Source: Gloeopeniophorella convolvens
Taxonomy: Eukaryota; Basidiomycota; Agaricomycetes; Russulales
NCBI GenBank assembly: GCA_022496205.1
Contig: WTXD01000183.1
Coordinates: 1-20,251 of the forward strand
Reading direction: 5' to 3'
DNA: 20,251 nt
Shown here: positions 8,352-17,988 of the stretch, in pieces
Layout of the letters: each line of letters starts with the position of its first letter
Numbering within the stretch: position 1 is the first letter of the stretch
Program-made: the position numbers and the translations under genes
The notes under the pieces: generated by a model
Seen by the model: the letters and a program-made list of their open reading frames with translations, nothing else
Told to the model about the DNA's origin: nothing
The model's database searches: none

Positions 8352-10565
8352 CACCACTCTCAAGGCGCGCGGGGAGGTGCGTCGAGCACGAGCGAGATCG
8401 CGAGCGCCAGCTACGAAGCGCGCGGGTTTGCGATCCAGAACGGGATGCTCCAGCAGGCCCGGGAGCCGTGTCCGAACCTGGTCACGATGCCCTACTACGA
8501 ATTCGAACGGTGCGTTTCATCCTATATGCTGCCAACCTCCTGTTCCCGAGACGCGCGCTAGGTACAAATAGCTTTCGCTCAAGTTCTACACCTGCAGGCT
8601 GTGTGGACGAAGCGCCCATTGACGTCACATCGACCGCTGCGCAGATGAGAATGGTACTCACTGACGATGACGATGACGAAGAGGCCCCAGTCGACAATGC
8701 GAGAGAGTTCGCAGACTCCATCCGCGCCCAGATCAGGGCTGCCACGGGGTGTGAGGGTGTGTCCAACATTCCCACCGATTGGATACCTTCCTGACATCGT
8801 GCTGCGCAGCGAGCATCGGGATTGCACCAAACATCATGCTTGCGCGCCTCGCTACCCGCCGTGCAAAGCCGGCAGGGTCGTTCCACCTCCTGCCAGCCGC
8901 GCTCCCTGATCTCCTGCCAACCCTCGACATCCAAGACCTGCATGGCTTTGGGAGGACGGCACGTGACAAGGCTGAGGAGAAGCTCGGGTCATCGAACCTC
9001 GGAAGGCTCGCGGAATGCAGCAAGGCAGCTCTGTGTGATGCCTTGGGCAAGTCATTGGGCGAGACGTTATACAAGGCTGTTCGCGGGATCGACGAGCGGA
9101 AGCTGGAGAGCGACAAGCCGCGGAAATCCGACATCAATGTGAGGCACCCGATTGATTCCTCCCCATGTGGCGCGTGCTCACGGGATGACTGCGCACAGTA
9201 CGGGATCCGATTCGACAACGGCGAACAGGCAGAGGCGTTCGTGCATCAAATGTCGGCAGAGGTGGCACGGCGGCTGGACGCCATCAACATGAAGGGCAGG
9301 TCTCTTACACTCAAGATCATGAAGCGAGATCCGTCGGCACCAGTCGAAGCCCCCAAAGTATGTCACTCGCTCGCCGACCCACCCATTTCGACGTCATGCT
9401 GAGGCTGGGGCACGGACAGTTCATGGGACACGGCCAGTGCGTGACGTACAGCAAGCAGGCGGCGCTTGCGGGGACAGACGGGCGCGCAACGAGCGACCCA
9501 CGCACGATCGGCGCGCTCAGCTGGCGGTTGTTGAGCACCCTCAGAATCCCCGCACACGAGCTGCGGGGCATCGCCATCCAGATACAGAAGCTGGAGACGG
9601 CCGCCGGGTCCGGGCAGGGGCGCCTGCCCTTCCTCCCCGCGGGAGACCCGGAGCCACGCGCGGAGGCCAGCGCGCGCGCTGCGGGCACGGGGCCCCTCGA
9701 CCTACCGGCATTCTCGCAGGTCGACCCGTCCGTGCTCGCGGCGCTCCCGGACGACATCCGCACCGAGCTCGAGGCAGAGCATCGACGGCGCTCCGCGGGT
9801 TCCCCAGGCCCCCTTCGGAGCCGCGTTCCGGACCAGCTTCCGCGCCTGCGCCGCGTGCAGCTTCGGCTGCCCCGCGCGGCGGGGACGCAGCCGCACTCCG
9901 CGCGCGCGGGACAGGCAACGCGAGCCGCGGCTGGCGCGGCGCGCTCAACAGCAACACGCGGCCGACGTTCCAGCCTGCCCGCGGACGCGGCGGGGGCCCA
10001 ACGCGCAGCCGCTGGTCGCTGCCCGCGCCGCCGCCGCCGCCGCCCGCAGCGGTGCGCGTCGAGCGCGCCGGGCTCGGGCTCGACGCGGACGTGTTCTCCG
10101 CGCTGCCGGTGGGCCTCCAGCGCGAGCAGCTCGCGGCCGCGCGTGGCGCACGCGTGCGGCCCTCGCAGCAGCCCGTGCGCGCGGCAGGGCCACTGCGCCC
10201 GCTCGCGCGGCTCGCAGGGCGCGCACGAGCACATCCCGCCTCCGCCTCCGCCACCCGCGCGCTTCGCGGGGCACGCGCCGCGCGCTGCGGACGTCGCGCG
10301 CGTCGCGGGGTACGTCGCGCGCTGCGGGGCGACGGACGCGGGGGCTGCGCGCGCGGTGGGCGTGCTGCGGTGGTGGGGCGCGCTGCCGTGGCGGCGGCGG
10401 TGGGCGGTGTGGGAGCATGCGGCGCCGCCTGGGCGGGGCGGGGATGTGCGTGTGCGTGTGGAGGCGGTGGGGATGGGGTGGTGGGCGGCGGATCGCGCGG
10501 TGCGGGCGAAGCTTGACGAGGCGCTGCGGGCGCGGTTTGGGCCGGGCAGCGTGCAGTTGCGGTAG
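8352..10565 (+). pseudogene. REV1: REV1 translesion DNA polymerase, 5'-truncated and broken
   Basis: REV1 is a Y-family dCMP transferase and scaffold for translesion polymerases. Homology starts abruptly at HSQGARGGASSTSEIASASY; the BRCT domain and first catalytic motif are absent from the window. Introns are at 8510-8561, 8757-8809, 9139-9198 and 9358-9419. After YYEFER the frame reads YK, then TAG (8569-8571), then LSLKFYT, where the family has YKQ/E and no stop. The next about ten residues are deleted and the frame shifts before VDEA (part of the catalytic SxDEA motif). Later parts are well kept: IGIAPNIMLARLATRRAKP, the little finger (YGIRFDN to IQKLE, 9199-9595), UBM1 (9711-9790), UBM2 (10068-10139, another frame) and the C-terminal domain ending FGPGSVQLR (back in the first frame). 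Frame changes fall near 9795-9830 and 10190-10240. It converges with the methyltransferase gene. Confidence 0.88.
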
Positions 10566-10751
10566 GCGGGGCTCTGCGAGCCCCGGACGCTCTACTGGTG
10601 GAGGTTTGTTGGGCCCTTGTCTAGGTGTGTCGGTGCGTACTGTACCAGTGCCTCGCACAGATATCTTTATTGCTCCTTGTATTCTACATATGTTCCTCCC
10701 GATGTAAGTACTGCTGCGTCCCTATTCCCTACCCCGCCTTCCATTCTACAA

Positions 10752-11644
10752 CTACATCCCTGCATCCGCATCTGCATCGATGTCTGTGTCTGCATCTGTG
10801 TCTGTGTCCGCCGCCCTGCGCCCCGTGGCGAGGAACATCCGCACGACGCGCCCGCGCTTCCTGGCCGTCGTGAACACGCCAAACGCAACGCCCACCAGCC
10901 CCGCGCGGTCAAACACCCCGCGCACACGCGCCTCGGCGAACCCGCGCGGGTGCGCGACGACGCCCTCGTGCCCCGCGAGCACCGGCTCCGCGCCGGCGCC
11001 GGCGTCGCCGTCGTCGAGCACGTCCGCGACGGCGAGCACGCCGCGCGGCGCGAGCAGCGCCGCGAGCGCGCGCGTGGCCGCGTCGACGTCCGCGATGTGG
11101 TGGTACCCCATCGAGCACTGCGCCATTGAGCACCACACAAACAGAAAGCAGACAGACGCACCACGGCGAGGTCGACCCCCGCGCGGCGCACGTCGGCCGG
11201 CACCGCCGCGAGGCTCTCCACGGCACACATCTCGTCCGCGCGCAGGCCCTGCGCGCGCGCGGCGCCGTTGAACGCGCGCACCATGCCCGCGCTGACGTCG
11301 ACGCCCACCACGCGCCCCGCGCGCGGCGCGAGCAGGCGCGCGAGCAAGCCCGCGCCGCACGCGAAGTCGAGCACGGTGCTGTGCTCCGCGTCGAGGTGCG
11401 CGGTGTAAGGGCGCAGCGCGCGCGCGAGGCGGGTCGCGAGGTGTTGGGCGGACGCGCTGGATGCGTGGGCGTGCGCGTGCGCGTGTGCGGTGAAGTGCGC
11501 GGCGTTGGCGGCGGCGAGGCCGTCTGCGTCTGTGTCCGCGGTGGGCGTGGGGCTGTCGGAGGCGGAGGCGGAGTCGGAGGGGTGCAGGTTCGGGGGCGGC
11601 GGCGCGGCGGGCGTGGTACGGGCGTGCGGGGACGGTTCAGACAT
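10752..11644 (-). CDS. Class I SAM-dependent methyltransferase
   Basis: This is a two-exon gene: 11644-11162 and 11117-10752, joined by a 44-nt intron (GTGCGT...GCGCAG, 11118-11161, phase 0). The product has 282 residues. The fold is recognised from motif I (VLDFACGAGLLARLL), the acidic motif II region (GRVVGVDVS) and, across the splice, DLAV+CSMGYHHIADVD followed by LLAPRGVLAVADVLDD, the usual post-I and post-II strands of Methyltransf_11/25-type enzymes. The N-terminus is low-complexity with a His-Ala run; the C-terminus after FLATGRRA is a Thr/Asp/Ala tail coded by a TCTGCATC/TCTGTGTC repeat. The substrate cannot be inferred. The start at 11644 is the first ATG of the open region before motif I. 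No frame damage is seen, unlike its neighbours. Confidence 0.85.
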
Positions 11645-12093
11645 GCGGCCTGATCGTGGCGGGCAGCATGCGCAGGCAGGCCAGCGCGAAGCACGCAAGC
11701 GCACACCCTGCAGGGAGCAAAGCGGGTACACTTACGCACACACGGCGGCTGCTTCTGGAATTCCCGGAAGTCCGGGCGTGCGCAATCTCAATCTTCGCGG
11801 GCGCCGGATCAGAAAGAGAGTTGCCAACTGGGCGTGCGAGGACACGCGCGGGAGCAGCTGGCTATAGTAAAAACCTGCTGATGCCCACGCGGCGCGCGGG
11901 AGCCCCGTCGGGGCGCGGTGGGGGTATTGAGTATACCGTAGGAACCGCCGTGGCCCTGCATCGCATCAGAACAGAATGGCCCAGCGGCCTGACCAGGCCA
12001 GAACGGGACCGGCGCGTAGCGGGTGCCCGAGCGCGCCCGTGTGCCAATTGGCCCAAGCACGATCCCCGTCAGATTCAGATCAAGCAACGGTCG

Positions 12094-12116
12094 GTGCCAG
12101 TGCCAGTGCCAGTGCC
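12094..12116. repeat. (GTGCCA)n microsatellite, about 3.8 units
   Basis: There are three exact GTGCCA units and a partial fourth, upstream of the methyltransferase start. In one frame this reads as Val-Pro repeats, which helps keep a spurious frame open. Confidence 0.85.
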
Positions 12117-12349
12117 GTCGCAGCGACAAGCAGAGGCGAGGGCGCAACGCGCATCATCATGCGATCAGTGGCTTGGCTGGTGGCCCGCCCGCCGGCCAGC
12201 CGCACGGTGCCTAACCGAGGACAATGCGGGGTCCGCTGGCGCATCGACGTGGCCGGATATGTACGGTATGTGCCTAACTTATTATGCCAAGCAGCAGCAG
12301 CACGCACGGCGCACGCAAACAGAATATAGAAGCCGATGGCACGCCGTTG

Positions 12350-12361
12350 ATTGGCGATTGG
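12350..12361 (-). promoter_or_regulatory. Paired CCAAT boxes (ATTGG on + strand)
   Basis: ATTGG occurs at 12350-12354 and 12357-12361, giving two CCAAT boxes on the - strand. A palindromic CCAATTGG lies at 12044-12051. They are oriented towards the methyltransferase but sit 400-700 bp from its start, so their function is uncertain. Confidence 0.3.
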
Positions 12362-13105
12362 CCCCCCCCCCCCGGCGCCGCACGGCCCAGGCACCGCGCG
12401 AGAATAGAACAGGAGGGAGAAATTGGGACAAAGCGCGGCGCCTCGCGGCGGACGGGACTCGGAAGCCTTCTTTCTTGGGCCCCTGCCGCCGTTGCCGCGC
12501 ACCCCAATCCCCACCGCAACTCATTACCTACGGCGCTCAAACCAGAACCGACAAACAAAGAGACCTTTTGATCAGTCAGAACCGCGCACTTCGGGAGTTC
12601 AGCATTTGATTCATGTATTTTCAGACATAATCTCTACCATGCAAATGTAAGAATGTATAGGTACAATGTGAGTTGCAGAGCCCCCTCGCAGCCCCGTGAA
12701 TAAACAATAAACGCGAGTCGAGTCCCACAGCTCAGATGCGATGAGAACAATGGATATGTGGAGCCATCAAGGAATGGTGCGGCGGTCAGTGCAAAAGCGA
12801 GCCTGGCAATTGTGTCGAGGCTGGCCGTGGTGGCGGGTGGTAGTGGATGATGGGGTGTGGGGTAACGAGCGTCAGCAGTGATTATACAATACATACGAGG
12901 GCGCGGGGGGCGCGGAGAGCAGCAGCCGGTGCGCGGGCGCAAATAAAGCAGTTAGAGAGAAAGTGAGAGAGACAAAAAGAGGATTAAGAGAGACAAGCAG
13001 AGGGACAAAGGAGACAGTGCCGCCGGCCGAGCAGATCCATCAGAGGCAGAGCATAGATACGTCGCAGAGGTGCGTGCATAGGGGCAGTCGCAGAGCGACA
13101 CGCGC

Positions 13106-14203
13106 CTACCAGACCGCCCGCGCGGCGTACGCGTACTGGCCGTGGATCGTCTTGGGCTTTTGGGGCGGCGCGCTGGCCGCGGGCACCGCAGCTGCGGCGG
13201 TGGTCTTCGTCGGCTTGGCGGCGACGGCGGGCGCGCGCATCGCGTGCGCGTGCGGGATGACCGGCGCGCCGACGGGGCTCGAGTCGGCCGACACGACCTT
13301 GACGGCGAACGCGGGGCCGTGCGCGTCCGGCGGGGTGCCAGGGGACGCGGACGAGGCGGGCGACGTCGACGCGGAGTGTGACGACGGGGGGTATCGGGGG
13401 GCGAGGAGGTATAGGCCGGACTCGGGATGACGGGCGCCGAGTCTTTGGGCATGGGCACGCGGGGGGTAAATGAGGGGATGGTGCTGGCGGTGCTGGAGGT
13501 GGGGTGCGCGAACGACGCCGGCGCGGCGGGAGGGAGGACGACGGTCGGGTAGGGACCGGGTCCCTGGAAGTCGCGGCGGACGCGCGCCTCGAAATCCCGC
13601 AGAGTGGTGGGGTCCACGTTGAGCTGCCACTCGAGATAGGAGCACATCTCGCGCTCCATCTGGTTGATCTCCCGGAGCGCGAACATACCCTGGCCAACGA
13701 TACACCACGACTTGTTCGAGTAGGTGTCGTCGCAGATAATCTTGGATGCCAGCATGAAGGCTGAGATGAACAGCCTGTGACCCGAAGAGCCCTTGGCCGC
13801 CGGGAACCGTGCCTTGAGGCGCTGTAACAGGTACAGCGCTGCAAAGGTGACGGACGTGTGGAGACGCGTCCGGTGGAGCGCATAGGCGATGAAATGGTCG
13901 AGCCGGGGGGTGGGGGTGGTCGACGGCGGGACGGGGGGCGGGGGCAGCTCCGGGCACGCAAATAGGTGCGAGACGAAGTGGGCACACAACTTGGCGGTCA
14001 CCTCATGGCCGTGGAAGGGATCGCTGCCGCCAGGGACCTGAGGCGGTGCGGCGTGGGAAAGTGAGAAGAAGGTCCGGACGGGGCCGGGATGTGAAACTCA
14101 CCGTCGAGGGGCCGTGGGCGGGGTTGGTGGACCGGGATATCTTCTGGACCTTGCGGAAGGGGGAGGGATGCCTGGGTTGTTGGGATACAGCGACAGCGGC
14201 CAT
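13106..14203 (-). CDS. Pcl/Pho80-type cyclin (one frame break)
   Basis: This is a cyclin of the Pcl1/Pas1 group, predicted to activate a Pho85/Cdk5-like kinase in G1 or morphogenesis. Exon 1 is 14203-14102 (34 codons) and a 64-nt intron lies at 14038-14101 (GTGAGT...CTCAG, phase 0). Exon 2 begins VPGGSDPFHGHEVTAKLCAH. The cyclin box includes HRLFISAFMLASKIICDDTY, the SNKSWCIVGQG stretch and REINQMEREMCSYLEWQLNV. A Pro/Ser/Thr-rich tail follows. After SSPPDTP the coding signal moves to another frame that ends KTIHGQYAYAARAVW at 13106. One base is missing near two G6 runs (13386-13391 and 13396-13401, + strand). With it restored, total length is 345 codons including stop. Third-position GC is high in the new frame and poor in the old one, which supports the shift. 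A sequence error is the simplest cause. Confidence 0.84.
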
Positions 14204-14680
14204 GATGGGACGGGAGGGATATCGATGGGGGAGGGGAGCTATAGAAGGGGGGTAGACAGGTAAGCGGACAGGGTTAGGGGAGACGACTTATATGGGAAAA
14301 CAGAAAGAAACAGGGCTCGGGCACGAGGCGCTGGCAGTCCCACGGGCCCAGAAGCACACGGGGCGGGCGGCAAAAAGCAGACGGGTGGCAGCCGCTGGCA
14401 GCTCAATATCTCGAGGTGGCCCCCCTCCCGCACTTGGCTCGCCTCGTTTTATCCACGCCCATCCAGAACCCGCCTCGAGGCTGCCGCAACCGCGCTTGCC
14501 CCCCCCACATCAGATTTTTCCAGCCTCGGCCCGATATCCCCGGCCCCTCTCTCTTCCCGCAAATAGCCACGAATAGCAGCCGCCGAGAACTCACCTGTCA
14601 GTCACTTCGTCTGCGACACCGAAAATGCGGCTGCTGGATGCTGTCCGGGAACGGGAAGGGTCTCTCGGCGGGAGAGAGTA

Positions 14681-14714
14681 TGTGTGTGTGTGTGTGGAGG
14701 GGAGGGGGGGGGGG
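14681..14714. repeat. (TG)n microsatellite followed by G11 run
   Basis: TG dinucleotides at 14681-14696 are followed by G-rich DNA with eleven consecutive G at 14704-14714. The tract could form Z-DNA or quadruplex structures and is prone to length error. Confidence 0.85.
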
Positions 14715-15432
14715 ATGGGATCAGGTCGGAGGGTGGGGTGGAGATGTCGGACGCGGGGGGTATATATATCTGTCATCAGGTCGGCACAGAGAAAGAGAAA
14801 AATTGTTGCTCAGGCCATGCGAAGCCCCGCCGACCTGCCGGGAAGTCTTGCGGGGTCCACGGCCAAGATCCCGATCCGAGAATCAAAACTGTCACACAGG
14901 TACATCTGTGAGTTTCTGGTAAGTACCCCCGTCCACCGCTTTCGGTCGCACACTTGCCGGCCCGCGATCTGCCCTCCGACCTCCCCGTACCGCCCGCCCC
15001 CGGCCGACCGACGCGCTCCACGAAGCCTCTTCATAGCGTATAGCGACTCCCCCCCGGAGGCCTGTGCTCCACCGCGAAATCGCAATGAAGCACCACCGCC
15101 AGTGTCATGTCACAGAACCCCGTCCCCCGCGTGCGGCACATGCTTGTGCCCCAGATCTAATCCTCCCTGCGGCACCGCTTCCCGCCGGGGGGCGTGCTTC
15201 GGCCATTGTGCGCTATTGTGGGTTCGTTTTTTCATTGTCGCCCGACACAAGGCCGCATCACAGCACCGCGGCGCGTTGCGTACAGTATGGCACCACCTTG
15301 TCGTGTGTCGTTAGTCGTTTGGGCCCGTGCGAGTCATTTCCGGCCATAGCGTAGCGTGCTGCGGCTGCTGGCAGACAGACGCATTGGCCCCACCACCACA
15401 CCACAGCGCAGCGCAGCGCACTGGCCATAAGT

Positions 15433-16841
15433 ATAATTACGCGCCATCTGCACGTCATTGGCGCGCCGGAAAATTTGCGTTTGCGTGTCAATGCGGAACA
15501 CCCGACAGGACGCACCATAATTACTTGCTGCTGGCAGCTGTGGCTTTTTTTTTTTCTTCTTCTTCTTCGCTTCTGCTTCTTTGATTCGACGCTTTGGCCT
15601 CCTCCTTGGCCTGCGAGGCCGTGTCGTATCTCCAGCAGCTGCCAGTATGTTCCTCGACGTCCCCATTGAAAACATATGTCACGAATGCACCCGCTTGCAA
15701 TGCAATGTTCTGTTCCGCGCCGCACCCGGAACGGGGACGTGCATATGCGTGATGGGTCCAGAGCATCATCATCATCACACGCCAACATGACACAGCCCAA
15801 CGCGCTCATCGGGCGCTGTTCAATGCAAGGCCCCGACGCAGCGCTTCGGATCCCGCCGCCGCTATCGGCGTGTGCCTGCGTCGTCATTGCATATGCGTGC
15901 GCATCAGAGCCACATACTGTTCGAGCGCATACTCGTGCGCCAGCGGTGCTATGTATCGGCGTAGAGTACAGCAGGGCCCAAAGCCACCGGATCCGTATAT
16001 GCGCATGCATGTATGTGTGTATGTGTGCTCGGATGCGGTACATGCTCCACAGACTCCCGGAAAGGGCAATTCTTCAATGGTGCACTATAATTGGTGTCCT
16101 AGGATGCGAGGAGTAGTGGTTGTTGTTGACGTCGCCGCCCTGGGTGCCATGATGCCATGCAGCGCGTCGGGGGTCGACGACACCGCACCCGCCGGGCGAT
16201 CCCCGCCCAGGGCCGTCATACTTAACCCTGGGTCTCAGTGGAGGGGGCAGTGCGGCGAGCTACGCGCGCGTCGCGAAGGACGGTTCCCAGAGCACCACCA
16301 GTGCATCAATTCACTACGCCCGCACTGCACCGCACAAACGCACGCCAGGCCGTGATGCCAGAGTCCCCGCCATCATTCCCCCATCGCCCGCGCGACGTAT
16401 GTAGCGTGCTCCTTGCGTCTGGGCCGCCGCCCCTGGAATGGCGGTGATGATCAGCGTGCTTCCCTGTGCGCCTGCGCCATAACATTATGGTCCCGCATCA
16501 TCATGATCTGGATATGGCGCGGCCAATGCACACAACCGCCCGCCCAGTCATATGTGTACTCGTGCCGCCGCCATCTTTTTACGCGCTGAAACGCGTTGTC
16601 ATGTTTTGTTCGCAACAGCGCTAGGCGCGTGCGCGTCGAAGGCCGAGCCGCAGATCCTCAGCGGCCCAAGCTGCGACACACGTGTTACGAGGCCCGAGCG
16701 GACACACACAGACCAAGTACCCGTGTCGTGCCAGGTCGTGGCGAAGCGCCGGTCTCGCTGGCACCGATCCGATTATCCTGTCTATTATGCCGTCGCATGG
16801 CCGCCGGATACAACCTCCTATTGTAGCGCCTCCATAATTAC
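15433..16841. promoter_or_regulatory. Four scattered ATAATTA-type motifs
   Basis: ATAATTAC occurs exactly at 15433-15440, 15517-15524 and 16834-16841, and ATAATTGG at 16087-16094, all on the + strand within otherwise GC-rich DNA. The core TAATTA/TAATTG resembles homeodomain-type binding sites. A CCATAA/TTATGG inverted repeat near 16480 adds to the AT islands. The regulatory role is a guess. Confidence 0.3.
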
Positions 16842-16887
16842 ACGCAGCCTATGAACTTCCGTCGCCATGAATGCATGGCGTGCACGA

Positions 16888-17988
16888 TCACTCCCGCACA
16901 CCGCGCCACGCCGGGTCCTGCGCGTCCACAATCAGAAAGTCCCACCAGAGCACGGCGAGCGGCACCGTCGCGAGGTGCCACAGCGCATGCGCGTCGACCG
17001 CGCGCCGCCACGCGGGAAAGTCGAGCAGCTCGAGCGCGGTCGCCGCGCACAGCAGCAGCACGCCGCGCGCCGCGGCGCCCGCGTGCGGCGGGCGGTACGC
17101 GCGCGGCGCGGCGGCGTACCGCGGGAAGAGCGTCGCGCGCGCGGGCAGCGCGAACGCGAGCCAGAGCAGGTGGTGCGCGAGCCCGACGGCGAGGCTCGCG
17201 CGCACGTTGTACGCGTAGTCGAAGCGCGGGGCAGCGCGAGGTACGCGACGTGCGCGGCGTACGCGAGCGCGCACGCGGCGCGCCAGACCGCGAGGAGCGG
17301 GCGGCGCGCGCGGCGCGAGGGGAACGCGGCGCTGCCTGGGTAGAGGTGGAAGAGGCGCACGGCGGACATGTAGAGCCCGTAGAGGATCGCGAGGCCCGCG
17401 GAGAAGTAGTCCAGGCGCTCCGTCAGGCGCGTGTCTGCGCGGCGCGCGTTGCGCGTCGTCGTCAGCCCGGCGCGGAACGGAGCAAGGGGCGCGGCGCGGC
17501 GCGCGACGTACCGCGGGTGTGGAACACGGTGGACCAGGCCCAGGCGTTGATGGAGATGTACGCCCACGCGAGGTAGAAGGGGCGCATCGGGTGCGCGCGC
17601 GGGAGCGCGCGGCGCGCCCAGTCCGCACCCTGAACGTGCACGAGGAGGTTCGCGAACGAGAAGACGGCGGCGGCGGGCTCCTGCGCGCCGAGCACGCGCC
17701 AGAACGGCCACTTGCCGTGGAACTGCTGCGCGCGGACGCCGCTCTCGGCGGCGAGGTCCGTGAGCGCGTGCATGCAGGTGTAGGCGCAGTTGTCGGCGCA
17801 GGACCAGCGGGTGAGGCGGAGCGCCAGCGGGAGCGGCGGGTGGAGGGGCGCGCCGGTGGCGGGGTCGCAGGATGCGCGGGTGCAGCGGGCGAGGCAGGCT
17901 TGGTACTCGGGGAGCGGTCGCCTGCCGAGGCGTGTGCGGGCACCGCGGGCAGCGCGAGCAGGAGGAGGACAGAGGAGAAGAAGCGCAT
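16888..17988 (-). CDS. PER1: Per1/PGAP3 GPI-anchor remodelling protein (two frame breaks)
   Basis: Per1/PGAP3 is an ER/Golgi multipass protein that removes the sn-2 acyl chain of GPI anchors during lipid remodelling. The start MRFFSSVLLLLALPAVPAHA is a signal peptide, followed by GDRS, then YQACLARC, the family's Cys-rich luminal start. Also present are QFHGKWPFWRVLGAQEPAA, SINAWAWSTVFHTR, LTERLDYFSAG, FDYAYNVRASLAVG and DAHALWHLATVPLAVLWWDF, in family order, including the His and Asp residues of the CREST-type core. A 77-nt intron (17435-17511, GTACGT...CGCAG, phase 1) joins FHTR to DTRLTER. Two positions each lack one base: in the G4 run at 17909-17912 (between GDRS and EYQAC) and near 17224-17235 (before FDYAYN). 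Restoring both gives exactly 342 codons including stop, normal for the family. It is divergent from the deacetylase gene. Confidence 0.88.
   Translation of the reverse strand: MRFFSSVLLLLALPAVPAHASAGDRSPSTKPASPAAPAHPATPPPARPSTRRSRWRSASPAGPAPTTAPTPACTRSRTSPPRAASARSSSTASGRSGACSARRSPPPPSSRSRTSSCTFRVRTGRAARSRARTRCAPSTSRGRTSPSTPGPGPPCSTPAVRRAPRRAPCSVPRRADDDAQRAPRRHAPDGAPGLLLRGPRDPLRALHVRRAPLPPLPRQRRVPLAPRAPPAPRGLARRVRARVRRARRVPRAAPRFDYAYNVRASLAVGLAHHLLWLAFALPARATLFPRYAAAPRAYRPPHAGAAARGVLLLCAATALELLDFPAWRRAVDAHALWHLATVPLAVLWWDFLIVDAQDPAWRGVRE

Larger units (their letters stand above)
11645..13105. other. Intergenic DNA between methyltransferase and cyclin genes
   Basis: This 1.46-kb stretch should hold the methyltransferase promoter (left part) and the cyclin 3' end (right part). 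It contains a 6-bp tandem repeat, a C12 run at 12362-12373 and CCAAT-type words. One + strand frame stays open across most of 11656-12609, but the peptide is compositionally odd, matches no family I know and lacks splice logic, so I do not call it a gene. Bases 12640-13080 are purine-rich with AATAAA words. Confidence 0.5.
14204..16887. other. Long intergenic stretch without a supported gene
   Basis: These 2.7 kb lie upstream of the cyclin start and downstream of the PGAP3 stop. They hold a TG microsatellite, a G11 run, a TATATATAT tract at about 14760, a T10/TTC tract at 15545-15570, CAT repeats near 15765 and TGTA/TGTG runs near 16010-16030. Open frames on both strands read as low-complexity or unlike proteins. 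The cyclin promoter should lie in the left part. A repeated ATAATTA-type word is in the right part. Confidence 0.5.

Noticed and set aside
9317..10254. Long - strand open frames opposite REV1
   Set aside because: They are Ala/Arg-rich shadows of the GC-rich REV1 exons without motifs.
11656..12609. Long + strand open frame of over 300 codons between the methyltransferase and cyclin genes
   Set aside because: It has no ATG near its start, a composition shaped by GC bias and the GTGCCA repeat, no recognisable motif, and it lies over the expected methyltransferase promoter.
15258..16043. Long - strand open frame of about 260 codons in the right intergenic stretch
   Set aside because: The peptide includes a Lys/Arg run from a T/TTC tract and His/Tyr runs from TGTA repeats; it has no family resemblance and no splice signals.
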